Positions 44,566 through 53,570 of a DNA stretch of 64,000 nt are shown piece after piece; position 1 is the stretch's first letter, and every line of letters starts with the position of its first letter. This stretch comes from Azoarcus_F sp036734105 (lineage in GTDB: Bacteria; Pseudomonadota; Gammaproteobacteria; Burkholderiales; Rhodocyclaceae). Both the position numbers and the translations under genes were made by a program. Location: assembly GCA_036734105.1 (NCBI GenBank), contig DAIMZH010000005.1, positions 1 to 64,000 on the forward strand, in the 5' to 3' direction. The notes under the pieces were generated by a model. The model was not told the DNA's origin. It was given only the letters and a program-made list of their open reading frames with translations, and searched no databases.

Positions 44566-45390
44566 TTGAGTCACAACGACGCCGCCGAACTTCTTGTTGA
44601 TTTGCAGGGTGTGCGCTTTGCTTATGGTGCAAATGAGGTGCTTAAAGGCATTGATCTGTCCATCAGGCGCGGGCAGGTTGTGGCCATCATGGGCGGCAGC
44701 GGTTGCGGCAAAACCACGCTGCTGCGCCTGATTGGGGGCCAGATTCGCGCGAGTCGGGGTCTGGTCGGCGTCGCGGGTCATGATCTTGGCAAGATCGATC
44801 GTGCAAAGCTCTATGAGTTGCGTCGCCGCATGGGCATGCTGTTCCAGTTCGGCGCACTATTCACGGACATGTCGGTTTTCGACAATGTTGCGTTTCCGCT
44901 GCGCGAACACAGCGATCTGTCGCCGGCGCTGATCAACGACCTGGTTTTGATGAAGCTCAACGCGGTGGGCCTGCGTGGCGCAGGCAAGCTGATGCCTGCC
45001 GAGCTGTCCGGTGGCATGGCGCGACGTGTGGCGCTTGCAAGAGCCGTTGCGCTTGACCCCATGTTGATCATGTACGACGAACCCTTCGCGGGGCTTGATC
45101 CGATCTCGCTGGGTATCATCGGCCAGTTGATTCGTCGGCTCAACGACGCGCTGGGCGCCACTTCCATCATGGTGACGCATGATGTTCACGAATCCCTGGA
45201 GATTGTGGACTACATCTACTTCGTGTCGGATGGTCAGATTGTGGCGCAGGGAACGCCCACCGAAATCCGGCAGTCAACAGATCGCTACGTAAAACAGTTC
45301 ATCAACGCGGAGGCTGACGGTCCGGTGCCCTTTCATTATCCAGCGCAGTCCCTGGAAGCCGATTTTCTCGGCGAGGAGCGGCTTAAATGA
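44566..45390 (+). CDS. mlaF: Phospholipid transport ATP-binding protein MlaF
   Basis: ATPase of the MlaFEDB complex that moves phospholipids between outer and inner membranes. Walker A GGSGCGKTT, signature ELSGGMARR and Walker B LIMYDEP are present, with a switch His in MVTHDVHE. No ATG lies near the conserved start. A TTG at 44566 (274 residues) matches the family length and is my choice, though AGG lies at a loose 9-base spacing. The frame is open to 44311. It overlaps mlaE by ATGA. Confidence 0.92.
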   Translation: MSHNDAAELLVDLQGVRFAYGANEVLKGIDLSIRRGQVVAIMGGSGCGKTTLLRLIGGQIRASRGLVGVAGHDLGKIDRAKLYELRRRMGMLFQFGALFTDMSVFDNVAFPLREHSDLSPALINDLVLMKLNAVGLRGAGKLMPAELSGGMARRVALARAVALDPMLIMYDEPFAGLDPISLGIIGQLIRRLNDALGATSIMVTHDVHESLEIVDYIYFVSDGQIVAQGTPTEIRQSTDRYVKQFINAEADGPVPFHYPAQSLEADFLGEERLK

Positions 45391-46172
45391 TCGGTTTTCT
45401 GCGTGCTGTCGGTGCTACGACCATCAATGCTGTCTGGCGTTTCGGATTGGCTGCGCGCTTTTTCGGACTCCTGCTCCGTTATTCCGGACAGTCGTTCGTG
45501 CGCTTTCACCTGACCATACGCGAAGTCTATTACGGCGGCTTTCTGTCGCTACTCATCATTGCCGTGTCCGGGCTTTTTGTGGGCATGGTGCTAGGGTTGC
45601 AGGGCTATGAGACGCTTCAGCGCTTCGGCTCGGGCGATGCTCTTGGCGTTCTCGTGGCCTTGTCCCTGGTGCGGGAGCTGGGCCCGGTTGTGGCGGGCTT
45701 GCTGTTTGCAAGCAGGGCAGGGTCGGCCATCACCGCTGAAATCGGCCTGATGAAGGCAACCGAACAGCTCAAGGCCATGGACATGATGGCGGTCAATCCG
45801 ATTGCCCGTGTGGTGGCACCGCGTTTCTGGGCCGGCGTGATATCCATGCCCTTCCTGGCCGCAATCTTTTCGGCCATGGGGGTTATGGGTGGCTGGTTGA
45901 TTGGCGTGGTGGTGATCGGGGTGGATTCAGGCGCTTTCTGGTCGCAGATGCAGTCGGCCGTCGACTTCAGGTTCGACATCGTCAACGGCATCATCAAGAG
46001 TGTTGTTTTCGGGGTGGCGGTATCCTTGATCGCGGTTTTTGAAGGCTATGATTCTTCGCCTACCGCCGAAGGTGTTTCTCGCGCCATCACGCGTACAGTC
46101 GTGGGTTCCGCGTTGGCTATTCTGGCGCTGGATTTTGTTCTTACGTCCTTCATGTTCCGGGGGCAGTCATGA
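45387..46172 (+). CDS. mlaE: Phospholipid transport permease MlaE
   Basis: Inner-membrane permease of the Mla system, 261 residues with about five to six membrane segments. The family motifs REVYYGGF, RELGPVVAGLLFASRAGSAITAEI-like region and EQLKAMDMMAVNP are clear. It is coupled to mlaF (ATGA) and to mlaD (ATGA). Confidence 0.96.
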   Translation: MIGFLRAVGATTINAVWRFGLAARFFGLLLRYSGQSFVRFHLTIREVYYGGFLSLLIIAVSGLFVGMVLGLQGYETLQRFGSGDALGVLVALSLVRELGPVVAGLLFASRAGSAITAEIGLMKATEQLKAMDMMAVNPIARVVAPRFWAGVISMPFLAAIFSAMGVMGGWLIGVVVIGVDSGAFWSQMQSAVDFRFDIVNGIIKSVVFGVAVSLIAVFEGYDSSPTAEGVSRAITRTVVGSALAILALDFVLTSFMFRGQS

Positions 46173-46633
46173 GTCGTACAACGCTCGACCTTTGGGTTGG
46201 GGTTTTTGTAGTCATTGGGATTGGTGCGCTGTTTTTTCTCGCGCTTAGGGTCGGTAACTTTGCCGGACCTGACTTGTCCGACACCTACACGGTCACCGCA
46301 CGTTTCGACAACATCGGCGGTCTGAAGGCGAGAGCCCCGGTAAAGAGCGCGGGAGTGGTGGTCGGGCGGGTGAACTCAATTGATTTTGACACCCACAGCT
46401 ATCGCGCCCAAGTGCAGTTCACCATTGCCACACGCTACGAGTTTCCGTCTGACACCATTGCATCCATCCTCACTTCCGGCCTGCTGGGAGAGCAATATAT
46501 CGGACTGGACGCGGGCGGTGACATCGACATGCTCGCTGATGGCGATATGATCGAGATCACACAGTCGGCGATCGTGCTGGAAAAGCTGATTGGTCAGTTC
46601 CTGTTTGACAAGGCCGGTGCTTCAGGCGAATGA
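46169..46633 (+). CDS. mlaD: Phospholipid-binding MCE protein MlaD
   Basis: A periplasmic MCE-domain protein anchored by one N-terminal membrane helix (about 6-26). The MCE domain (about 38-118) includes GLKARAPVKSAGVVVGRV and LTSGLLGEQYIGLD. It forms the hexameric ring on MlaFE. At 154 residues it is shorter than E. coli MlaD (183), with a reduced C-terminal tail. It overlaps mlaE by 4 bases. Confidence 0.95.
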   Translation: MSRTTLDLWVGVFVVIGIGALFFLALRVGNFAGPDLSDTYTVTARFDNIGGLKARAPVKSAGVVVGRVNSIDFDTHSYRAQVQFTIATRYEFPSDTIASILTSGLLGEQYIGLDAGGDIDMLADGDMIEITQSAIVLEKLIGQFLFDKAGASGE

Positions 46634-46674
46634 TTCACCATAAGCACCCTCAATAATAAAAAGGAGTCGTTGGC

Positions 46675-47508
46675 ATGCATGCCCTCAACAGAGCCACCCT
46701 GGTGTTGCTCGCCGTCGTAATGCTTGGTTTGTCCGGCTGTGCCAGCACACCTCGAAACCCGGATGATCCGCTGGAACGCTACAACCGCGCGATGTTCTCC
46801 TTCAACGAAGGGGTGGACAAAGTCGCGCTCAAGCCAGTTGCAAAGGTTTATGAAACTGTCACTCCGGGCTTTGTACAAACCGGTGTTGGCAACTTCTTTG
46901 GCAATCTTGGCGATGTGTGGATAGGTTTCAACAACATGTTGCAGGGCAAGGTTGGTGACGGCATGTCCGACTGGATGCGTTTCATGGTCAACTCCAGCTT
47001 TGGTTTTGGTGGCCTGCTGGATATTGCCTCGGACATGGGCCTGCAGAAGAGCAATGAAGATTTCGGTCAGACTCTCGCGGTCTGGGGCGTGGGTGACGGA
47101 CCCTATGTGGTGTTGCCGCTGCTCGGGCCTCGCACCTTGCGTGATGCCGCAGCACTGCCGGTAGACTGGAAAGGCGACCCGGTTGCTTATGTCGGCCACG
47201 ACCAGACCAGAATGGCTTTCTCTGTCCTGCGTATTGTCCATATTCGCGCGTCCCTGCTCGGCACCGAAAAACTGATTGAAGACTCGGTAGACAAATATTC
47301 GATGGTTCGCGACGCTTACCTGCAGCGTCGTCGCTTCCTGGTCCACGACGGCAACCCGCCGATGGACTACGAAGATTTCAACGGTAAATCTAGCCTTCTG
47401 CCGGTTCGCACGATGGCTGACGCCGTCGTTGACACCGCTATAGGCGGGCTTGAGTTTGTTCAACTTGGCGCCCTTGTTGGCTCAGATACCATCGTTGAGA
47501 TGCGGTGA
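46675..47508 (+). CDS. mlaA: Outer-membrane lipoprotein MlaA (VacJ)
   Basis: Outer-membrane component that removes misplaced phospholipids and passes them to MlaC. The 277 residues begin with a lipoprotein signal (lipobox LSGC, Cys22). The VacJ domain includes DPLERYNRAMFSFNE, FFGNLGDVW and the family motif WGVGDGPYVVLPLLGPRT. GGAG lies 8 bases upstream. In E. coli mlaA is elsewhere in the genome; here it is inside the operon, with its stop overlapping the mlaC start. Confidence 0.96.
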   Translation: MHALNRATLVLLAVVMLGLSGCASTPRNPDDPLERYNRAMFSFNEGVDKVALKPVAKVYETVTPGFVQTGVGNFFGNLGDVWIGFNNMLQGKVGDGMSDWMRFMVNSSFGFGGLLDIASDMGLQKSNEDFGQTLAVWGVGDGPYVVLPLLGPRTLRDAAALPVDWKGDPVAYVGHDQTRMAFSVLRIVHIRASLLGTEKLIEDSVDKYSMVRDAYLQRRRFLVHDGNPPMDYEDFNGKSSLLPVRTMADAVVDTAIGGLEFVQLGALVGSDTIVEMR

Positions 47509-48128
47509 TCAAAGTGAAGATTGTGTTGCGCTCTCTGATGTTTCTGTTTGCAAGTCTTGCTCTTTCCAGTGCTGTCAGCGCACAGGTTGCAGCGCCTGAC
47601 GAGCTCATTCGCAATATGACCGACGAGGTGTTGCTTGTCCTCAAAACCGACGAGGCGCTTCGCAATGGCGATGCCTCGCGCGCGGTCAAACTTGTTGAAG
47701 AGATCGTCCTGCCGCATTTCAACCTGCAGCGCATGACCATGCTGGCGGTCGGCCGCGACTGGCGTGATGCCACGCCAGCACAGCGTGAGCGATTGGTAAA
47801 TGCCTTCTACTCCATGCTTGTGCGTACGTATTCCACGGCGCTGACCTTGTACAGCGATCAGAGTTTTGACTTTCGTCCGCTACGTATGAGCCCGGGAGAC
47901 AGAACCGCCCGGGTTCAGACCTCTTTCCGCCAGTCTGGCGCTCAACCGGTCAGCGTTGATTACATGTTGAGCGAGACACCTGACGGCTGGCAGGTGTTTG
48001 ATGTGGTTATTGCCGGCGTCAGTCTCGTCACCAACTATCGCGGAAGCTTCAGCCGCGAGATATCAGCGAGCGGCATTGACGGCCTGATCCGCTCACTTGA
48101 GGGTGGCGCCCTCGATGAGGTGTCCTGA
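47505..48128 (+). CDS. mlaC: Periplasmic phospholipid-binding protein MlaC
   Basis: Shuttles phospholipids between MlaA and MlaD. The 207 residues include a signal peptide (about 1-26, ending VSAQ) and the Ttg2D/MlaC fold with VEEIVLPHFNLQRMTMLAVG and TSFRQSG...VDYMLSE. The start is GTG at 47505, overlapping the mlaA stop by 4 bases. The stop shares one base with the mlaB ATG. Confidence 0.95.
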   Translation: MIKVKIVLRSLMFLFASLALSSAVSAQVAAPDELIRNMTDEVLLVLKTDEALRNGDASRAVKLVEEIVLPHFNLQRMTMLAVGRDWRDATPAQRERLVNAFYSMLVRTYSTALTLYSDQSFDFRPLRMSPGDRTARVQTSFRQSGAQPVSVDYMLSETPDGWQVFDVVIAGVSLVTNYRGSFSREISASGIDGLIRSLEGGALDEVS

Positions 48129-48421
48129 TGCCCGAGACTGCAGGCAAGACGCTGCAGGCTGAAGCGGGTCTCGGCTTGAACAGCGTGGAAGCGTTTCGCA
48201 GCAAGGCCAGGGAGATCCTTGAAGACCATGACCTGGTGGTCGATTTCAGCAAACTGAAAGATGCAGACTCCTCGGTATTGGCGTGTCTGTTTGATCTGCG
48301 CCGCTTCGCACATGGCGTTGGGCGCACTATTGAGTTTCGCAGCATGCCCGATGCTTTGCTGAAACTGGCCGAAGTTTATGATGTTGTCGGGCTCCTGCCG
48401 CAGCAATCAAAGCAGGGTTGA
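48128..48421 (+). CDS. mlaB: Mla complex STAS-domain protein MlaB
   Basis: A 97-residue cytoplasmic STAS-domain protein that binds and stabilises MlaF. It contains DLVVDFSKLKDADSSVLACL, the usual STAS core with the conserved Ser. Identification rests on the fold and on its place at the end of the mla operon, one base overlapping mlaC. Confidence 0.88.
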   Translation: MPETAGKTLQAEAGLGLNSVEAFRSKAREILEDHDLVVDFSKLKDADSSVLACLFDLRRFAHGVGRTIEFRSMPDALLKLAEVYDVVGLLPQQSKQG

Positions 48422-48422
48422 C

Positions 48423-49316
48423 ATGACAAAAGCAATCAGGATGAATGCCGTCACCAAGCGGTTTGGTGATCTTCAGGCTTTGGCGGGTGTGAGCCTCGAT
48501 GTTGAAGAAGGGGAGTTCTTCGGTCTCCTTGGTCCCAATGGAGCGGGCAAGACCACGTTGATCTCGGCTCTTGCAGGGCTCACACTGCCGACCTCTGGAA
48601 GCATTGAGGTTATGGGACATGACGTGGTGGCCGACTACAAGCAGGCAAGGCGGCGTATCGGGGTAGTACCGCAGGAACTGGTGTTCGATCCCTTCTTCTC
48701 GGTGCGTGAATTGCTCCGGATTCAGTCAGGCTATTTCGGAATTCGCCACAACGACGACTGGATAGACGAAATTTTGTCCAGTCTTGACCTGCTGCCCAAG
48801 GCTAACGCCAACATGCGCGCGCTGTCGGGTGGCATGAAACGTCGGGTGCTGGTGGCCCAGGCGCTGGTTCACCGACCACCGGTGATTGTGCTGGACGAGC
48901 CGACCGCAGGCGTTGACGTCGAGTTGCGGCAAGGCCTGTGGCAGTTCATCCGAAAGCTTAACCGCGAAGGCCACACCATTGTGCTGACCACGCATTATCT
49001 TGAAGAAGCGCAGACCTTGTGCGGCCGTATAGCCATGTTGAAAGCCGGGCGGGTTGTCGCACTCGACACCACCAGTGCCTTGCTGCAGCAGTTTTCCAGC
49101 CACAGCCTGCGTGTGCGGGTGAGTGCAAACGAGCTTGCCCTGTCGCTTGGCGGTGTGCTTGAGGACGATGGGTGGGTGGCCTTTGGTTTCGATGCCTATA
49201 CCGACATTGAGGCATTGCTGGGCCGCTTGCGAGAGGCTGGCGCGGGCGTCGATGAGATACAGATAGGCGAGCCAGATCTGGAGCGGGTATTTGTTGGGGT
49301 GATGAATCGTGCCTGA
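48423..49316 (+). CDS. ABC-2 exporter ATP-binding protein (YadG-like)
   Basis: A 297-residue ATPase with Walker A LLGPNGAGKTTLIS, Q-loop VVPQELVFDPFFSV, signature ALSGGMKRRVLVAQAL and Walker B VIVLDEPTAGVD. The C-terminal tail of about 75 residues is typical of the CcmA/YadG type. ATG at 48423 follows mlaB by 1 base. The substrate is unknown. In E. coli yadGH is not linked to mla. Confidence 0.9.
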   Translation: MTKAIRMNAVTKRFGDLQALAGVSLDVEEGEFFGLLGPNGAGKTTLISALAGLTLPTSGSIEVMGHDVVADYKQARRRIGVVPQELVFDPFFSVRELLRIQSGYFGIRHNDDWIDEILSSLDLLPKANANMRALSGGMKRRVLVAQALVHRPPVIVLDEPTAGVDVELRQGLWQFIRKLNREGHTIVLTTHYLEEAQTLCGRIAMLKAGRVVALDTTSALLQQFSSHSLRVRVSANELALSLGGVLEDDGWVAFGFDAYTDIEALLGRLREAGAGVDEIQIGEPDLERVFVGVMNRA

Positions 49317-50097
49317 CATATTCTCACCCAAGGTGTCCTCATGGACCGGCTTTCGCACCTTGCTTTACAAGGAGGTATTGCGTTTCTGGAAGGTCGCCTT
49401 TCAGACCGTAGCCGCGCCGGTACTCAGTGCGCTGCTGTTTCTGCTGATCTTCTCGCATGTGCTCGATCGCCATGTCACCGTCTATGGTGATATCGGTTAC
49501 ACCAGCTTTCTGGTACCCGGGCTGATCATGATGTCGCTGCTGCAAAATGCCTTTGCCAACACATCCTCGTCGCTGATACAGAGCAAGATCACCGGTAACA
49601 TCATCTTCGTGCTGTTGCCACCCATCTCCTATCGTGAGTTTTTTGGGGCCTACGTGCTTGCTTCGGTGCTCAGAGGCCTGCTGGTTGGCTTCGGCGTGTG
49701 GCTGGTAGCCGTGCCATTTATCGATCTTCCCATGCACTATCCGCTGTGGGTGCTGCTTTTTGCCTTGCTGGGCGGCGCATTGCTGGGTGCATTCGGTATC
49801 ATTGCGGGAATCTGGGCTGAAAAGTTTGACCAATTGTCGGCCTTTCAGAACTTCATCATCATGCCGCTGACCATGTTGTCGGGGGTGTTTTACTCGATTC
49901 ACTCCCTTCCCGAGGTGTGGCAGGCAATATCACACCTCAATCCGTTCTTCTACATGATAGACGGGTTTCGGTACGGATTCTTCGGGCAGTCCGATGTGTC
50001 GCCTTGGCTGAGCCTGGCGGTGGTTGGAGTCTGCTTCATTGCGCTTTCGTGGCTGACGCTATCAATGCTGGCCCGGGGCTACAAGTTACGTCAGTGA
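49309..50097 (+). CDS. ABC-2 exporter permease (YadH-like)
   Basis: A 262-residue inner-membrane permease with six predicted membrane segments and the ABC-2 core PGLIMMSLLQNAFANTSSSL, FQNFIIMPLTMLSGVFYS and LNPFFYMIDGFRYGF. The start is a GTG at 49309 that overlaps the ATPase gene by 8 bases. The two form one exporter. Its physical link to mla suggests, but does not show, an envelope role. Confidence 0.9.
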   Translation: MPDIFSPKVSSWTGFRTLLYKEVLRFWKVAFQTVAAPVLSALLFLLIFSHVLDRHVTVYGDIGYTSFLVPGLIMMSLLQNAFANTSSSLIQSKITGNIIFVLLPPISYREFFGAYVLASVLRGLLVGFGVWLVAVPFIDLPMHYPLWVLLFALLGGALLGAFGIIAGIWAEKFDQLSAFQNFIIMPLTMLSGVFYSIHSLPEVWQAISHLNPFFYMIDGFRYGFFGQSDVSPWLSLAVVGVCFIALSWLTLSMLARGYKLRQ

Positions 50098-50108
50098 GGT
50101 TTTTGCTC

Positions 50109-50366
50109 ATGTTTCAGGCATCAGAAATCAAGCGGCTCATCGAGGCCGGTCTTGAATGTGATTTTATTGAGGTCCAAGGTGATGATGGCGTGCACTTTCA
50201 AGCCATCGTGGTCAGCCCGGCGTTTGAGGCCATGAGCACGCTCAACCAGCACCGCGCGGTCAAGGCAACGCTGGGTAGCTTGATGGGTAACGAGATACAC
50301 GCGCTTGGTCTCAAGACCTATACCCCCACACGCTGGGAGTCGGTACGTGGCGAACTCGGGTTGTAA
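50109..50366 (+). CDS. ibaG: BolA-family protein IbaG
   Basis: An 85-residue BolA-like protein (IbaG/YrbA). The fold is a small alpha-beta unit with the FQAIVVSPAFEAMSTLNQHR stretch holding the conserved His likely to bind Fe-S clusters with a monothiol glutaredoxin. GAGG lies 10 bases before the ATG at 50109. It lies between the ABC-2 genes and murA, as in E. coli (mla-ibaG-murA). Confidence 0.9.
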   Translation: MFQASEIKRLIEAGLECDFIEVQGDDGVHFQAIVVSPAFEAMSTLNQHRAVKATLGSLMGNEIHALGLKTYTPTRWESVRGELGL

Positions 50367-50372
50367 CAGTCC

Positions 50373-51632
50373 ATGGATAGTCTGCTGATTGAAGGTGGTG
50401 CGCGCCTGACTGGCGAAGTGGCTATGTCAGGGGCCAAGAATGCTGCCTTGCCCTTGCTGTGCGCTGCCTTGTTGACTGCCGAGCCAGTCACTTTTACCAA
50501 TGTGCCACGTCTTCGCGACGTGGGAACCTTGCTCAAGCTATTACAGCAAATGGGTGTCAAGGTTGAGCGTGATGGCGACAGGGTAACGCTGGATGCATCT
50601 GCGCTGGACAACCCGGTGGCACCGTATGAGCTTGTCAAGACCATGCGCGCCTCGATTCTGGTGCTCGGACCGCTGGTGGCGCGTTGTGGCGAGGCCCGCG
50701 TTTCGCTGCCTGGTGGATGCGCAATCGGCGCACGGCCGGTCGACCAGCACATCAAGGGTTTGCAAGCCATGGGTGCCGAGGTTGGCGTGGAGCACGGCTA
50801 TGTTCATGCGCGTGTCAGCCGTCTGGCGGGTGCGCGCATATTTACTGACATGGTCACCGTGACCGGCACCGAGAACCTGCTCATGGCGGCCTGCCTGGCC
50901 GATGGCGACACCATCATCGAAAACGCCGCGCGGGAGCCGGAGGTCGTCGATCTGGCCAACTGTCTCATTGCCATGGGCGCTCGTATCGAGGGTGCGGGCT
51001 CTGACGAGATCCGGGTACGCGGCGTCAGCCAATTGCACGGCGCAACGCATCGCATCATGCCTGACCGTATCGAAACCGGCACCTATCTGTGTGCGATCGC
51101 TGCAACCGGAGGGGATGCGCGGCTCACCGACACTTCAGCCCACTACCTTGAAGCAGTCATTGCCAAGCTGGTTGCCACCGGGTGTCAGCTCGACTGCGAG
51201 GACAACGCGATACGTTTGCGCGGCACCGCCCGACCCTTGGCCGTGAACCTCAGAACCGACCCCTATCCGGCCTTTCCGACCGACATGCAGGCGCAGTTCA
51301 TGGCGCTCAATGCCATAGCCGAAGGCACTGCCACCATTCGCGAAACGATTTTCGAGAACCGCTTCATGCACGCGGTAGAGTTGCAACGGCTGGGTGCGGA
51401 CATCGTCATCGACGGCAATGTGGCTGTGGTCAAGGGCGTTGATCGGCTGCAGGGTGCCAACGTCATGGCGACTGACCTGCGCGCATCGGCCGGACTGGTC
51501 ATTGCGGGGCTGGTAGCCGAGGGCGAGACTATCGTCGACCGTATCTATCACCTTGACCGTGGTTATGAGCGCCTTGAAGAAAAGCTCGGTGCGCTCGGAG
51601 CCAGGGTCAGACGGGTATCGTCTGGCGCTTGA
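50373..51632 (+). CDS. murA: UDP-N-acetylglucosamine 1-carboxyvinyltransferase
   Basis: First committed enzyme of peptidoglycan synthesis, adding enolpyruvate to UDP-GlcNAc. The 419 residues include the catalytic Lys22 in GAKNAALP and the fosfomycin-target Cys116 in LPGGCAIGARPVDQH, so it should be fosfomycin sensitive. Conserved TPYPAFPTDMQAQ-like and HLDRGYE motifs close the protein. It follows ibaG by 6 bases. Confidence 0.97.
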   Translation: MDSLLIEGGARLTGEVAMSGAKNAALPLLCAALLTAEPVTFTNVPRLRDVGTLLKLLQQMGVKVERDGDRVTLDASALDNPVAPYELVKTMRASILVLGPLVARCGEARVSLPGGCAIGARPVDQHIKGLQAMGAEVGVEHGYVHARVSRLAGARIFTDMVTVTGTENLLMAACLADGDTIIENAAREPEVVDLANCLIAMGARIEGAGSDEIRVRGVSQLHGATHRIMPDRIETGTYLCAIAATGGDARLTDTSAHYLEAVIAKLVATGCQLDCEDNAIRLRGTARPLAVNLRTDPYPAFPTDMQAQFMALNAIAEGTATIRETIFENRFMHAVELQRLGADIVIDGNVAVVKGVDRLQGANVMATDLRASAGLVIAGLVAEGETIVDRIYHLDRGYERLEEKLGALGARVRRVSSGA

Positions 51633-51655
51633 AACCGGTTCAATCAGGAGCATGC

Positions 51656-52369
51656 ATGCGTCAAATCGTACTCGATACCGAAACCACTGGTCTTGACTGG
51701 CGTACCGGCGACAGAGTGGTGGAGATTGGCTGTGTTGAACTACTCAACCGGAATCTCACCGGCAGGCATTATCATGTCTATCTGAACCCGGAACGTGATA
51801 TCAGCGAAGAGGCAATCGCGGTGCACGGCCTTACCACGGATTTTCTTGCAGACAAGCCGCGCTTTGCCGATGTTGCCGAGGATTTCGAGAGCTTTGTGCG
51901 TGGTGCTGAGTTGATCATTCACAACGCATCATTTGACGTGGGGTTTCTGGATTTCGAATTGCAACGTATCGGACGCGGCAAGCTCGCCGACCTCTGTGTC
52001 GGCGTGATCGACACCTTGCGCATGGCCAAGGAGCAGAATCCGGGCAAGAAGGCCTCTCTGGACGCCTTGTGCGATCGTCATCAGATAGACAACGCGCACC
52101 GCAGCCTGCATGGCGCCTTGCTCGATTCGGAAATTCTGGCTGAGGTTTATCTTGCGATGACGCGCGGGCAGGAGAGCCTGATCATGTCGCTTGAGGCTTC
52201 GGATCGGCAAATGGACGCTGGTGGCCCGGCAGATTGGCATGATCGTCCGGCTCTGCGTGTGCTCAAGCCGACGACCGAAGAGCTCGCAGCACACCAGTCG
52301 GTGCTGAAGGATATCGACAAAGCCAGCAAGGGTGGCTGCTTGTGGCGGGCGGACAGGCTGACTGACTAA
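51656..52369 (+). CDS. dnaQ: DNA polymerase III epsilon subunit (proofreading exonuclease)
   Basis: The 237-residue 3'-5' exonuclease of the replicative polymerase. Exo I DTETTGLDW, Exo II HNASFDVGFLDFEL and Exo III-epsilon HRSLHGALLDSEILAEVY contain all catalytic acids and the His. The C-terminal part would bind the alpha subunit. AGGAG lies 5 bases before the ATG at 51656. It converges with the FAD oxidoreductase gene with a 4-base overlap. Confidence 0.96.
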   Translation: MRQIVLDTETTGLDWRTGDRVVEIGCVELLNRNLTGRHYHVYLNPERDISEEAIAVHGLTTDFLADKPRFADVAEDFESFVRGAELIIHNASFDVGFLDFELQRIGRGKLADLCVGVIDTLRMAKEQNPGKKASLDALCDRHQIDNAHRSLHGALLDSEILAEVYLAMTRGQESLIMSLEASDRQMDAGGPADWHDRPALRVLKPTTEELAAHQSVLKDIDKASKGGCLWRADRLTD

Positions 52370-53565
52370 GTGCCGCCGGACCGGTGGCCAGTTGTGCAAA
52401 ACAGCCTGCTGGCGACATGTTCGCCAATAGCGAGGCTGGAGGTAAGCCCCGGCGACTCGATCCCCATCAGGTTGATCAAACCGCTAATCCCATGTTCGGC
52501 AGCGGTTTCGATGTAAAAGTCTCTGCTGGCTTCGCCAGGGCCGCTGATCTTGGCCCGGATGCCAGCATAGTCCGGTAGCAAAGCGTGTGTCGGCAGTGCT
52601 GGCCAATAGCGCCGTATCTCGGACTCAAAACGGCTCGCCCTGTCGGGGTCAACCGTGTAATTCAGATCTGAACTAGTCTGTGCTTCGGAAGTATTTGCGG
52701 GCGGTACAAGCCATTCCACATCCGGGCCAAAACGGGCGCGACCCTGCAGGTCCAGCGTCAGATGCACGCCCAGACCACCGGGCTCTGGCACCGGGTATAC
52801 CAGGCGTGAGAACGGGCTGCGGGCCTGCAACGAAAAGTAGTTGCCCTTGGCAAGATGAGCAACTGGCGGCGTGACAGCGCTCAGGCGCGGAAGTCGTCGC
52901 GCCAGCAAGGGGGCAAACAGTCCGCTGGCGTTGATGACGGCGCGTGCCGCCAGACGCATGGGCATGTCGCCACCCGTGTGCAGCAATAGCCTGCCATCAG
53001 CGCCCAGGCTGCCTGCGAGCACCGGCGTTCGCAATACCAGCGTGGCACCCGCCAGCTCGGCCTGGCCCAGCAGGCTGAGCATCAGCCCGTGGCTGTCCAC
53101 AATGCCGGTAGAGGGTGACAGCAGTGCGGCGACACAGTCCAGTTCGGGTTCAAGCCGTTGCGCATCGGCACGGTCCAGCAGTTCGAGATCAGATACGCCA
53201 TTGCGCAGGGCTTGCGCCTGAATTGCGTGCAGATTGGCAATCTGTTGCGGGCTGGTGGCGACCACCAGCTTTCCGCAACGTTTGTGCGCCACATGGTGTT
53301 GTGCGCAGTATTCGTAAAGCAAGGCTTTGCCACGCACACACAGACTGGCCTTCAGCGAACCCTCCGGGTAGTAAAGGCCGGCATGAATCACCTCGCTGTT
53401 GCGGCTGGAGGCACCACTGCCAAAAGTCTTGTCGGCCTCCAGAATCAACACTTCGCGCCCCTTCGCGGCGAGCGCATGCGCGCAGGCCAGGCCAATGACG
53501 CCTGCGCCAATCACCACGCAATCAACGCTTTCGGTGGCTTCTGCGGTGTTTGTGGCGCTGGCCAT
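52366..53565 (-). CDS. FAD-dependent oxidoreductase, L-2-hydroxyglutarate oxidase-like
   Basis: A DAO-fold flavoprotein of 399 residues. The Rossmann motif VVIGAGVIGLACAHALA starts near residue 17, then SSRNSEVIHAGLYYPEGSLK, characteristic of LhgO/YgaF-type oxidases, and a C-terminal GLINLMGIESPGLTSSLAIG. It probably oxidises a 2-hydroxy acid. The ATG at 53565 is preferred; a GTG at 53571 shares its last base region with the upstream stop. It is the last of a mutS operon. Confidence 0.85.
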   Translation of the reverse strand: MASATNTAEATESVDCVVIGAGVIGLACAHALAAKGREVLILEADKTFGSGASSRNSEVIHAGLYYPEGSLKASLCVRGKALLYEYCAQHHVAHKRCGKLVVATSPQQIANLHAIQAQALRNGVSDLELLDRADAQRLEPELDCVAALLSPSTGIVDSHGLMLSLLGQAELAGATLVLRTPVLAGSLGADGRLLLHTGGDMPMRLAARAVINASGLFAPLLARRLPRLSAVTPPVAHLAKGNYFSLQARSPFSRLVYPVPEPGGLGVHLTLDLQGRARFGPDVEWLVPPANTSEAQTSSDLNYTVDPDRASRFESEIRRYWPALPTHALLPDYAGIRAKISGPGEASRDFYIETAAEHGISGLINLMGIESPGLTSSLAIGEHVASRLFCTTGHRSGGT

Positions 53566-53570
53566 CGTCA

